In this document: positions 21,501 to 33,181 of the stretch, one piece after another | Numbering within the stretch: position 1 is the first letter of the stretch | How the letters are laid out: the number at the start of each line of letters is the position of its first letter | Source of the DNA: Sporobolomyces roseus | Taxonomy: Eukaryota; Basidiomycota; Microbotryomycetes; Sporidiobolales; Sporidiobolaceae | DNA: 64,000 bases | Assembly: GCA_016617785.1 (NCBI GenBank) | Contig: JADILM010000008.1 | Location: 868,001-932,000 of the forward strand | Reading direction: 5' to 3' | Program-made: the position numbers and the translations under genes | Notes under the pieces: model-generated | What the model saw: the letters and a program-made list of their open reading frames with translations, nothing else | The model's database searches: none | What the model was told of the DNA's origin: nothing

Positions 21501-24500
21501 ACCTCCTCAACTCTCCTCTCGACACTTTCCCTTTCCCTTTCCCTTCGCAATCTCAAGAATCCCTTCCTGTCTCTCACTCTGATTCATCTCTTCCTTCGCA
21601 AGCTACTGCGACAAGTGAAGATCTCTCGGCCACTGTTCGACTCGAAGACAGCAAGTCTCGACAAATCGCCCAAACCCTCGATCCATATCGTTCGACTGCC
21701 CTTTCCTCTTCTTCACTCGTCCGGTTCCCTCCTCCGTACCCTCTCGTCCGAATGGCCAACGAAGATCGACATCTACGCGAACTACGAGATACTCGAGATG
21801 CTGCTGAAACTCGCAAGATCATCGAGGAGGAGGCCGCTTCTCGCGCGCAATCGATCTCAGCCGGTTCCTCCTCAGCGTCGCTCAGCAGCATTCACCAACC
21901 ATCGATCAGCAGCGTTCTCGTCGATGCCGCTACCCTCGCTCAAGGTGCCACAACTCAGAAGGTACTTCAGAAACCGGAGGAGGTCGCGAAGATGCATGAA
22001 GTCGCACAAGCTGAAGAACGTTACTCTGAACGACTCGCTGTATGGAACGAATACCGCGAGACGAATCACGACAGTCTCGACCCTGCCGATCATCAACGAA
22101 TCTTCATCCTCGAATCCCTCCTTTGCGGCAAACCTGACGATCCCAAGAAAGTCTGCAAGCATCCTTCTATCAAGACAGTCACCTTTTACAGCGACGAAGA
22201 CCTCTCTATCAGTCAGTACATCACCGGTATCGCTTACGAATTCGATTCAGAATGCACCTCGCCCTCCTGTCACGAACCGATGGCTCACCATTCTCGCATC
22301 TTCGTCCACGGAGATTGTCGAATCCAACTCTCGTTGGAACCCTGGCAACTTACCGCCGTCGAAGATGCCTCTTTACGCTCAGGAATCGGACTGCAAATTC
22401 GATGCGAACGATGCGACTGTCAAAGCAGGTTGAGTCGAATGTCGGAAGGAACCGGTCGCCTCAGCTTCCACAAATTCCTCGAGATCTCGTTTTATCCCTC
22501 CGAGCGACTCGTATGTGGAGATCAGAACTGTCCTCACGATGTTCACCTCGACCACACTCGTTACTGGTTCTACCAAGGAGTTCAAATCACGATCAAGATG
22601 CACCGAATCGATCTTCGCGACATCGTCTCTCCACCTCGGATCGTCAAAGTCAAGCCAGACACTCAACTCCTCCTTCGAAACAGCGAATACGAAGTGGTTC
22701 AGCAAAGGACTAAGGCATTCTTCGACTCAGTCCAAGCTCGCATCAACGCTTTCCGGCTCGACTGCGTCCAGGTTCAACGTCTAGAAGAATGCAAGGCCGC
22801 TCTCGCCGATTTCTCGAGTCGTTGCGAGGCGGATCGACGAGCGATTCTCAGGCTGTTGGTTTCAGCTTACGAACAATCTCAAGAGTCGAATGGAACCGAG
22901 ATGACTGGAGTGAGGAGGGCGTTACAGGAGAAGGTCGTTCAGTTTGAGGGAGATTGGACGATATTCGAGAAGCGAGTGATTCTTTCGGAACAAGACTCGA
23001 GAAGATCAAGCAAACGATACTCGCCAGACTCCGCAATGTCTCTATCGCCGAACAGGAGGAGCGTCTCTGGAGGTCTACCGCCTGCGATGGAGGTCGAGGA
23101 AGGGGACTTGAGCACCGTTGGCGAATCGGGAACTTCCCACGAACCGGAATCGAGTACTTCCGAAAGTCGACACCCAAACGAGTCATCGACCGATCCGACA
23201 ACGACTGTTCAAAGCTCGCACGATCCCGCATCTCTCTCACCTCTCTCTCTCGAACCTCCGGCTCTTTCCCTCGAAAACCTCTCTCCTACCGATCTCTCCC
23301 CGCTCGAGCAACCCACCTTGTCACGCTCGAGCACAGTGACAAGGTCAACCTCGAAACATCCGACAGTTGCATCGGACAACAGCGACATCGAAAGTGATTC
23401 GACCATTTGCGCTGATTCTCGATACCCTTCTCTCAGCGGAACCTCTTCACCCTTCATCCGCAGACAACCTCGACCAAGTGACGAAACGAGTCCAGTCGAA
23501 AGTGAAGCCGAAGAGCAACAAGTCGTTCGAAGGAGGAAACCGGGTCAATTCGTCAGCGAACTCGTTCAGTCGTTCGAATCAGGTTCAATCGGTCGCAGCG
23601 GTTCTCTCCGAAGCTCGAAGGATCCAAGCTCGCCGGCTCGACCTGCACTGCGAAGGGGTCACACTGACAAGCCTCGACCGAGCAAGATTCGTCAACCTGG
23701 AGCTCTGCCTCTCTCAGATGGTGAAAGTAGTTGCAAGTCTCCGCTTCCATCTAATGCAGTTGTCACACATAGCTGATCATTACCTATCTTATCGATACAG
23801 ATGCTCGAAACGTCGGAGTTTTCCATCTTCTCGATAGTCCAGCAGCGGCGAAACCGACCCGAATTCCTGCTCGCATCGGAGCGAAGCCTGGCGTTACTCT
23901 CGACGACATGTTCCGAACTCTCGAAAGGGCTGAGCAGCCACCAACCGGAACTCGATCAAAGCCTGCCATGTCTCCTCCGTCCTCTCGCCCCTCTTCCCGC
24001 CCATCGTCTCGAGCAGGTTCTCGTCCTCCGCCGAAATCATTCTCCCGTACTCGTAGTCCTGCTCCTTCACGACCTCAGTCTCCCACATTCACTCGCAATA
24101 GTGGTCACCAGTCTCCCACTCAGACTCGTTCTCGTCCAACTTCGCCTGTCACTACTCGAAGCCGACCACCTCTCAAGTCGGCGGGTTCCTCTCGCTCGAC
24201 AATCAAAGGCAAATCCGTCGATCGCGAACACGCAGCTCGAATCTCAGAGTCTAGCGACGCAAATCGACCACCCAAACCGAAACCTCGAGGGTTAGGTCTC
24301 GCTCGACCAACTGCAAGTTCGACGAACAAGATGGTCGGTCGTCGAGTCGTTTCGACTGGAATGGGAAGAGTCAAGCAAATGTCGAAACAGTGGGAAGGAT
24401 ACGCAGCGAGACAAGCTCAACGCAAACGAGCTCGACCTGTCATCGCCACTCAGCCTACCGTTCAGATCTTCACGAATGTTCGAGATGCCGCGAAAGAAGA

Positions 24501-26833
24501 TTCGGATGACGAAGGACATCACTCTCATAACGAATCGGACGGAGCGGATGATGAGTTCGACAACGATCAAGAAGGAGCAGAGAAGGAAGAAGATCAGAGT
24601 GAAGGGGAGGAACGAGGAAGATCTGCATCGTCGTCGAAGATACCTCGATCGACAACAACGGACGAAGACAATCTCGCCTCATCTGCTCCAAACTCGATGG
24701 CAGACGCTTTGGTTCGCTCACTTAGTCACACCTCGAACGAGAACGTTTCGCCGAATCCTCCTCCAGAACCCTTCACACAAGATCTCGACTTGCTCAATCT
24801 TCGCCCTGATTCTGCCATGTACGATCTCAGCAATTTCGCATCCGATTCCGACTTTCCTTCGTTCCCTTCATCGCCCATGTTCGGAAGTCAGTCTCGCACC
24901 TTGCCGAGAATGTCGGAAGGAGAATCGAGTGGAACGGACAAGAGCTCGTACTTCCGAGGCTTGCTCAACGGTCTCTTCCTTTTCCGAAATGGCGAGTTCT
25001 CCCAGCTGCAATACCCTCTGTGCGTCTATTTTACTCTCTTTTACTCTCTCTTGACATGTTCCCGACTGACCAACACTCGTTATAGATTACCTACTGAGCA
25101 TCTTTTCTCCGACAATCCGATTCTCTTGCGAGACGACGAACCAAGTTCTATCATCGCTTTCGCTCTAAGGTCAGCCTGCACTCTTGTTCTGATTCTCCAC
25201 AGTCCTTGACGATAGTTTGCGAGATTCCACAGCTCGAAGATTTACTATCAATCTGTCGAAGCGACGAAACTTGCTGCCACTCACACTACTCACCCGACTG
25301 CACCGCCTACGACTGAAGATGTCGCATCGCCCAAGCTACCAACAATCGAAGATGTCCTTCGTCGACCTGACGAAGCGAGCTTGAGGATCGGTGAGGCTCC
25401 CTCTTCCTCGTTGGATTCCGTACTCAAGCTAATCTTTCTTCCCCTGCAGCAACCGAGGACGCTTCGCTTAGCGCAAGTTGCAAGATCTTCTTCGCTGAAC
25501 ACTTTGAAGCTTTACGTCGTCAATGTGGTTGCGAGAAGCAGTTCATTGAATCGCTCTCTCGATGCTACAAATGGGATTCTGCTGGAGGGAAGTCGAAAGC
25601 CGATTTTATGAAGACACTTGGTGAGTTCCCTTGCCTCGCCTTTGCCGATCACGTACTAACAAACGATTCTGTCGCAGATGATCGCTTCATTGTCAAGCAG
25701 CTCTCGAGTTGGGAAGTCGACGTTCTGTCGAGTTTCTTGCCTGCTTACTTTTCCTACATGGCTGATTGCTTCTTCAAGGGCGTAAGTCACCATTGAGGGT
25801 CTCAACACTTCACATGGCTGATCTCGCTCAACTGCACAGCAACCGACTGTTCTCGCAAAAATCTTTGGGATCTATCGAATCAGTTTCGGAAAGAAGTACA
25901 AAAATCTTGACTTCCTCGTCATGGAGGTGAGCTTGCGCTTCCCTTCTGCTTTCCATGACTCCCACTCACTCTTTCATACTTCCAGAATCTCTTTTACGGT
26001 CGACAACTCAACCAGATTTTCGATTTGAAAGGCTCGACTCGAAATCGTCGAGCTGATCAGAACAATCCTGTCTTACTCGACGAGAACCTGATGGAGAGTA
26101 AGCAACCGTCCAGTCATCTTGCATGATAGCATAGCTTGACGCGTGCCCTCCGTAGTCTCGTTGAAGACTCCAATCTACGTTCGAGAAGAATCGCAAAACT
26201 TCATCAAAGATGCTATATTCAACGACAGTCAATTCCTTTCTGATCTCAGTGAGTTCACTCCGATCAATCATCTGCAGAGTCATCGCTGACCTTGTTACTA
26301 TCTAATAGATGTCATGGACTACTCGCTCGTCATCGGTGTCGATAATGCGAAACAAGAACTTGTCGTCGGCATCGTTGGTGAGCACAGAAGTGCCTCAGAC
26401 TCTCCAGACGAGACGAACTGACATCTCCCTGTCGCTCACAGACTTTATTCGTACCTACACCTGGAACAAACGTATCGAAAGCTGGGTCAAAGAGACTACT
26501 TTCATCGGTTCGTTCCTCATTCTCTACAGGTTCGACGATATTGAGCTTACATGTCATGTGACATTCTCAGGTGGAGCTTCGAAAGCTGGAGGACCAACGA
26601 TCATTACTCCAAAGCAATACAAGATGAGATTCCGAGAAGCGATTGACGGATATCTCCAACTCGTGAGTTCTTTCTGTTGTTCAAATCACAAATAGCCGCT
26701 CAGTACGACTCTACAACAGAGCCCTTCACCTTGGTTATCTGCTGAATCCCTCAAGAACCTCACGAGCGGAGTGCGCAACGTCGTTTCGCAACCTCAGCAA
26801 AGCGAGCAAGCTTCGACCGTCGAGAAACCTTGA
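18570..26833 (+). CDS. FAB1: Phosphatidylinositol-3-phosphate 5-kinase (Fab1/PIKfyve)
   Basis: Makes PI(3,5)P2 on endosome/vacuole membranes. About 2,450 residues, many short introns in the 5' and 3' parts and one very long central exon (about 20030-23776). The N-terminal 246 codons are Ser/Pro-rich. A FYVE zinc finger follows (about 19380-19650): [19 protein letters not shown] spliced to [11 protein letters not shown]. The TCP-1-like domain includes [12 protein letters not shown] and [19 protein letters not shown] (about 21320-21450). A Cys-rich segment lies at about 22230-22560. The C-terminal lipid kinase has [25 protein letters not shown] (about 26015-26050), [10 protein letters not shown] (about 26310-26345) and VDFIRTYTW. 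The stop is TGA 26831-26833. A long Arg/Ser/Pro-rich linker (about 23950-24900) separates the regulatory and kinase halves. All family landmarks are present. Confidence 0.95.
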
Positions 26834-27069
26834 ATTACTACCCCTTTCGTTCTGTTAATACCCCTGCACTTCCCTTTCTCTCGTTCAGTACTGTTGCTCT
26901 GTGCTTTTGATAGTTGTAATAACACGCAAGATTTGGCAAGGTTGAGTAAGAAGAATAAACGAAAAATGCGAGATAATGCGAACAACGAGGAAGTGCGAAA
27001 CAACGTCAAAGGGGGTGATAAAGAGTAAGCAAAGCTAAGAGAGGGTATCAAGGGAAGTATCAGGTGATT

Positions 27070-29818
27070 CTAGTTGACGGGAGGTGAAGTCCAGCCTTTC
27101 GACATTCTTCTCAAAGCTTTCGTCCAACCCTGCTGTTGCTCTCCTTCATTCGGGACCTCACTTCCCTTCTGACCTTCTGCTGGACTCACACTCCCGCTCG
27201 TGACAGTCGGGGAAGGTGATTCGATTCCTAGCCCCGCGATGGCGAGTTGACTTGACGAAGGCGAGATGTTGTAGCTGATCGAAGAACCTCTCGACGAATG
27301 CCTCCTCTCCAGCTTGTTCATTCTCCTCTGTGGTGCATCGGTCAATCCACTCCCTTTGCCCTCTTTCATCTGTTGTCGAATCGTTTCCTCCTCTTTCTCC
27401 CTCGCCTGCAACTGTTTCTCTGCTTCTTCGATTGGGTCGGGAGTGAGAGCGGAGGGAGGTGAAGGGAGGGGTGAAGGTGTAGCGGAAGATGAGCGAGGTC
27501 GACCAATCTGTGCGAGAGTAGGAGCGTAATCGATTCCATGTCGAGAGAGATCGACTCGGAGTCTCTCCCTTTGCAGAATGTCATCTTCGTCTTCATCCGA
27601 GATTGATAATCGTCGAGCTTCGTTCGAGAGCATGAGAGGTCTCATTCCTGGTGCTGCGAGGTTCTGCGTGATGGGGGCAGCGGGAGAGAGAGTATTCGTG
27701 TTCGAGGGAGTTGAAGATCCAAACCCAAAGACAGAAGAGATTCCATCCCAACTCAAACCTCCAGATTTCCTCGGACCATTCGAGGTCGTAGCGGTCGATC
27801 CTACTGAGGAAGCAGATGATGGAGTAGGGGCGAGTCCCGTAGAAGTTGCGGTTTTCGGAGTCGAGGGTTCTTTCTGAGGGTTCGGACTCCTACTGAAGAA
27901 GCTAGTCGAGACAGGTCGAGCTTTCTTTGCTGCTGGAGGATCAGGTTGAGGAGTTGCGGGTTCGTCTGGTCGAGGAGAAGAAGGGTTGTCCGCTTTGGGC
28001 GTGTTGCCGTTGTTTCGATAGTCGACCGCGAGAACCTTTTCGAACCCTTCTTGCGAACAGACTCGATCGACGATCTTCGAAACGTAGAGCGTCAAGGCTT
28101 TGTTCGCTTCTCGTAGTTGCTTGATCTCGAGGTGAAGATCTGTTTGGACCGAGTTCTTCAATCAATGCTCTTTTCCTCTGCAAGAATTGAACGGAACTCG
28201 GAACTCACCTTCGATCCCGATCGGCATCGATTGACTCCCGTCCCTCCTCGCAGCCCTCGCTTCGCGTTTCTTCCGTTCCCTCTCCTCCTTCTTTCTCAAC
28301 TTCTTCTCTTCCTTCTCCCTCTTCCTCTCAATTTCAACCTCATCCAACTCGTCCTCTTTCTGCGCCATCTCCAATTCCGCCGCAAGATCCAATCCTCCAC
28401 CAACTCCAGCAGGGAAACTCGATGAAGTCGAATCTCGTTTGGCGTGAGCAAAGGCAATCGATTTTGATCTTCTCGAAGACCTCCTCTTCCTCGTTGGAGA
28501 TTGAGCGGAAACTGCTCCACTATTGACCGAACCAATCCCTTTCGACTCCAACAAGATCTCTTCTATATCCTCCTCTGCATCATTTCCCTCCTCATCACTC
28601 GAATCACTGTACTCATCCTCATCCTCGTCACTCTCGAGCCCGTCCTCTTCTCCAACAGCTTCCAATCCACCCTGAAATCCAAACCCACTCCAACCTCCCT
28701 GAATCCCACCATTCGGACTCCCAACGTTCCCTCCTTCTCCCCAACTGAAACTCTTCCTAAAGAAATCAGTACCCGTCACTTCCCCACTCAAAGTCTTCTC
28801 CCCCAAAAGGATCTCATAAGATTCGTTCTCTTCCTGTAAATCTTGATAAACTCTCTTCAAATCCGTCATTTCAGTTTGCAAGGTTCTCAAAGTCGTCGTC
28901 AAGGAAGTATGAGCGGTTGAGAGCGAGTCGAGTTGTGCTCGTAAAGCGATCTCATTGGGAGTAGGAGAAGAGTCGGAAGTGGTAGATGGAGCGGGGGAAG
29001 CGGTGAGTTCGCGTTCGGAATTGAAACTGGATCGAGTTGTGGGAGTTTTCGGTTCTTCCTCTAAAGCGTCCTCTTTGATCTCGTGGAGAGCGTCTGGGTC
29101 TTCGTCGGGTCGAACTCGGCCAGCAGAGAGTCGTCCTTTCTTCTTGCGCTCTTCAGAGAGGTTCGAGATTCGTACTTTGTAATGTTGTTCTTGATCATAC
29201 CAACTCTGTCGTTCTGAATCAAAGGAATCCGCCTGTACGACATGTTACTTCATGTACGTCAGTCCTCGCACAACAGACGTAGAGATACGAAGGGAGAACT
29301 TGGTCGCACCTGTTCTCTGTATCGTTTAATTGATTCTCGTTTATCCTTCTCCAATTCCCTCACGGTCCCTCTGAGCTTATCCAACACTTCTATCCTACCC
29401 GCCAATTCTTCTTCCCTGTGATCAACCGAATTCACAATCAGTCAATCGCTTCTTTCACTCATGAAATGGAATGAGAACAGGAAATCGTTTTTTGTAGTAC
29501 TGACATTCTCATTTGTTCTCTCCTCCATTCCTCTTCCCTCTCCCTAACGCCTTCCAGCTCCCTCTGCGTCTCTCGGCTCCCATTCCCCCTTTCTTCTCCC
29601 TCATCCTCTGAACCAGCTCTATTATTCCGTAGTTCTCGTTCCTCTTCCAAAGTTTGAATCTTTTCCTGACTTTTCACGAATTCATCTTTGAGTCTATCGA
29701 TCAATAGGATCAGATCTTGTTTGTCGAGTGATTCGAGGGATGGAGGAGGAAGGGTCGAAGTGGGGTCTGAGGAGGGGGAGGGGGAGAGGGAAGGTGAATT
29801 GGGTTGGGAACGAGCCAT
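27070..29818 (-). CDS. Fungal coiled-coil protein of unknown function
   Basis: The ATG at 29818 begins MARSQPNSPSLSPSP; the stop is at 27070-27072. At least four exons. After a Ser/Pro-rich start come long coiled coils (LLIDRLKDEFVKSQEKIQTL; then RTLQTEMTDLKRVYQDLQEE at about 28840-28900). They contain the pair ESYEILLGEKTLSGEV and KALTLYVSKIVDRV (about 28060-28110), a signature I associate with a conserved fungal coiled-coil family without assigned function. A highly acidic run (about 28560-28640) and a Ser/Thr-rich C-terminus follow. No catalytic motif or membrane segment is visible. It may be a cytoskeletal or trafficking tether, but that is only inferred from the coiled coils. Confidence 0.75.
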
Positions 29819-30523
29819 CCTACTATTTCGTGGAAGAGTGAGAGTATGGGAGAGAGGAAAGAGAGAGAGAGAGGGAGTGGCAGGAGAGGAGAGTGAGAAG
29901 CGAGGTTGAAAGATGATGAAAGGAGGTTCTTTGACGAACTAAGCGCGCGTACCCCTTGACGTGTGCTTGCCTTTCTCTATTGTCTAGTGTCTTGAAGTTC
30001 CCTGAATTGACTTGTGGCTTGAAAGGGAGTGCGGTCGAACGAGTCGAATTGAATCAAGGTTTGATGATGTGTCCAAAATCCAAGAGAATGAGCGAGTTGG
30101 AGCAGAACTGCAGCTCAACTGCTAGCTGACTGTCCTATTAAGCTGAAAAGGTATCGAGGATGCGAGGAGGAGGTGATAGAAGAAGGGAAAGAGGAACAGG
30201 AGCCTCAAATTTTGCGAACAAGGGTTTCCGCAAAGGGATTGCTAATTTCACCATCAACCTAACCTTTCGAGTAGCGATCGAAGGAAGATCATCACAACTG
30301 AAGAACAAGATCGAGTGCGGTGTGGGAAGAAACGGGATAGCAATGGAGCGAGCGAAAACGACCACGTCGAGAAAACGAAAATTCTCCTTTTCTCTCTCGA
30401 TCAACGACGACAAGTTTTGGAACGACGAAGGGTATAAGTTGCGAAATTGCTATCTATCTATCTCTTGATCCTACAACACATCCCCCCCATTCTCCCTTTC
30501 TTCGTCTATCCACCCTCACCTCT
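29819..30523. other. Intergenic region upstream of the coiled-coil gene
   Basis: 705 bp between the start of the minus-strand coiled-coil gene and the 3' end of the minus-strand carrier gene. There is a GA-rich tract just upstream of the ATG (about 29845-29880). A 102-codon plus-strand open stretch (30160-30468) has no family features. Confidence 0.4.
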
Positions 30524-31968
30524 CTACGAGTTCTCTCCCTCTCGACTTTTCCCTCTTGTCTCCCCCCATCTCCCCAACAACCTTGACACTTGTTCATAAA
30601 CGACAAAAGTGACACAAGTACCAGGTAAGATCCTCACTGCGTTCGTACCGATCCCTTTGTAAAAACCCAACAAACCTTCGTGCGCGTACGTACGACGAAT
30701 CACATCGGGGATTGAAGTGTAAGGTTTTATTCGAGGTGAAGGGGAGGTAGGCGGGAGGGAGGAAGATGTGGGTGAAATGGGAAGGGACGAGTTGGATAGG
30801 AGGGGTTGATACTTTTTTTAAAAAAAATCGCAATGTTTTCGAATAATCGTGTCAGATTTTTGAGGTTCGATTCAAAGATAGTGAGAGTAGGGTTTGCGTA
30901 CTTGTATTCGAGATCTAATGACTTGATAAGGATAAGTGATTGAAATAGCCACCAATTTCGCACTCCCACTCATCAAGATATACTCCAAATTACTCTGTAT
31001 CCCCTCACTCCTTTCGTCAGCTCCACTCTCCAAGATAGGGGAGGTGGGGAAGAAGACATACGAGTTTCTTCAATTCCTCTTGCGAAATAGAATCGTTGCC
31101 TATCCGTTTCCTCCTCGATTCGACTCTCCATTTCTTCAATTCCTCATAAGTCATAAACTGTATCGCACCATTACTCACTCCAATCAAGGCTAATGTCATC
31201 CCTTTTGAAGCTCCTCGAAACCCTTCATCTTTCAACAATCTATATAAACCATCTATAAATTTTTCGCTCTCTTTTTTTCATCAGTTTCCAGCGAGATCCA
31301 CTTGAAAAGGGATAGAGTGAACGAACGTGTGACTCCTCGGTAAGCTTGAGGGGATGAAGCAGAGGTGGTATACATTCGAGTTTTGACAACCCATAATGGA
31401 TTCGTTATAATCGCCGTAACGACCCCTATCAACACTCTCATCTTTCGTCAGTTCCCCCTGCCTGGTCCGTACAGTGTAATTGAAAGCGTACCTGATGAAG
31501 CAGAAGCTAATAAATGTTGTCCCGCGTTGAGTTTAACGTTGTCATCTTGAGAATTAGCTAATCGTTTCTTGAAATCCGTATACCTTTTGCATTCCCTCTC
31601 CCTCGCAATCAGCTTAAACCCATTTGAGAAGCTCTTCAAACTACATACCACAAGAAGTATAGTCCCCAACTAGTCGCATTCCCAGTCAAATTCGGACCAA
31701 TTCCTCTATACAATCCTTTCCTCCCGAATCCACCATTCCTCGTAATCTCTCTCAGACCGACCCAGATTTGTCCCAATGCGTTATGAGATCGATTGGTAGT
31801 GGTTTGTACTTGTAATTGTACTTTTAATAGGTCGAGGGGTTGCATACATAATGTAGAGATTATACCGGCTGTGAATCCTGAAAAGGCTTGATCCAAAGAG
31901 TAGGAAGGGAAGAATGATAAGGGTTCTGAAGGTGGGCGTGTCATGACATGTGGCGAGGAGAGGTGCAA
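30524..31968 (-). CDS. FLX1: Mitochondrial carrier, FAD/folate (Flx1) type
   Basis: Inner-membrane carrier of the SLC25 family. All three repeat signatures are visible: QPLDLLKVQLQ (about 31830), NPLWVVKTRM (about 31390) and YPYQVIRSRIQ (about 30910). PLWVVKTRM is typical of the FAD/folate/pyrimidine subgroup; FAD import is my best reading. Other landmarks are GLYRGIGPNLTGNATSWGLY (about 31690-31720), KGMTLALIGVSNGAIQF and GFYKGIGTNAVRILPGT (about 30640-30690). The stop is at 30524-30526. The first Met could be 31968 (MHLSSPHV) or 31944 (MTRPPSEPL). An A/T palindromic run near 30815 lies in an intron. Confidence 0.87.
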
Positions 31969-32200
31969 AAGTTGGAGGGGGGAAAAGGAGGAAAGATGAA
32001 TTCACACTGCAGCGAGGGGAAAACATCTACAAGATTTTATCCTCTCGAGAGAGAGAGTCTCGATCATACGGAGTAACGGTGAGAGCACTGAACGAGCATC
32101 AGGAAATTACAACAAACAAACAAAAAAAACGAGAAAAAACAAAAAATCCTCTCTTCTTCGCAAAAACCCATCCCCTTTTTCTCCCGTTCTGATAGTTGAT

Positions 32201-32838
32201 TCAATCATCCATCTCCCTCGAATGTACCTTGATCCCCCTAGCTTCCAAATCCTCAATAATCTCTTCAGGTAAAGTACCCGTAATTCTACGTTAACTCATC
32301 ATTTCTTGTGAATCAGTTTCTCGAGGAGGTGATGCGAGCCTAGGGAAAGGGAGGGAGGGCTCACCGTACGGCATATACTCCAGCTGTATGTTTAGCTGTT
32401 TTTCCAATCGTATCAAGAGCGAGGTTAGCGGGAGAGAATCTAGAGAAGGATAAGAAAGAGAGAGAAAGAAATCTCACAATTCCTTTGCCATTTCGCCTAG
32501 ATTCCCATTCCAGAGTCACATCATCATCAGCTACCCTGGTCTTTCTTCTGCGTAAGAGAGTGTTACGTACGACCCAACTAGTTTTCGGATTGATTAAGGC
32601 GATCGATCCATCGAATTGACCAGTAGTACACATCATTACCCTATCTGAATCACCTTTCATCTACTCCCAACACGCATTAGCTCACACTGCTCCTCAAAGA
32701 GAGAGGGAGGGAAGAGAGGGGGAGACGAACGTCTAGGTATGGTTCACAATTTGGACAACCTTCTCGACGGAATTCGGGAGCGGTTGCGAGGAATGAACAC
32801 ATTAAACACGCTCGGAGCTTCTTGACGTTACTCGACAT
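32201..32838 (-). CDS. SPT4: Transcription elongation factor Spt4
   Basis: Small zinc protein that pairs with Spt5 (DSIF) on elongating RNA polymerase II. The ATG at 32838 gives MSSNVKKLRACLMCSFLA. The zinc ligands are C11/C14 and C28/C31 (RACLMC ... GCPNC). Later exons carry VMMCTTGQFDGSIALINPK and SWVVRNTLL, then, after a short intron, GVYAVR and LPEEIIEDLEARGIKVH with stop 32201-32203. Order and size (about 125 residues) match the family. One central exon reads a little longer than usual between SWVV and GVYAV (KTRVADDDVTLEW region), so the exact boundaries there need transcripts. Confidence 0.9.
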
Positions 32839-33181
32839 GCTTGGGGGTCGAGGGAGAGAGAAGGGAGAAAGTTGAGAGATGAGAGTTTATTGAGATTTAG
32901 AGGGGTCTCGAGTTCGAATTGGGGAATTGACGGTAAAGATTCGAGTACGTCGTTAGTCAGTGTTCTAGCTAGCTGAATTTAGGTAGAGTAGTTGAGGGGA
33001 AAGAGATGAGCCGAAATGTCAAGAGAGGGTCAAACCTAATCTGCTTACATTTGCTCCCTCTATTTTTCGATCTGCTGATCGGACTCTCTTCTTCAATACA
33101 GTACAAGTACAAACGAGGGAGCATCATCCAAGGAGATTGAGAACCTAGCTCCCTCCCAAGTTTTACACCTCAAGAGAGATT
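32839..33181. promoter_or_regulatory. Divergent intergenic region, SPT4 / low-complexity nuclear protein
   Basis: 343 bp between two start codons, so both promoters. No distinct motif, repeat or RNA gene seen. Confidence 0.45.

Noticed and set aside
30160..30468. 102-codon plus-strand open frame in the spacer before the carrier gene
   Set aside because: No domain, no homologous look, poor start context; consistent with chance.
30805..30840. T/A palindromic run as a terminator or cruciform
   Set aside because: It lies in an intron of the carrier gene and is a simple homopolymer run.
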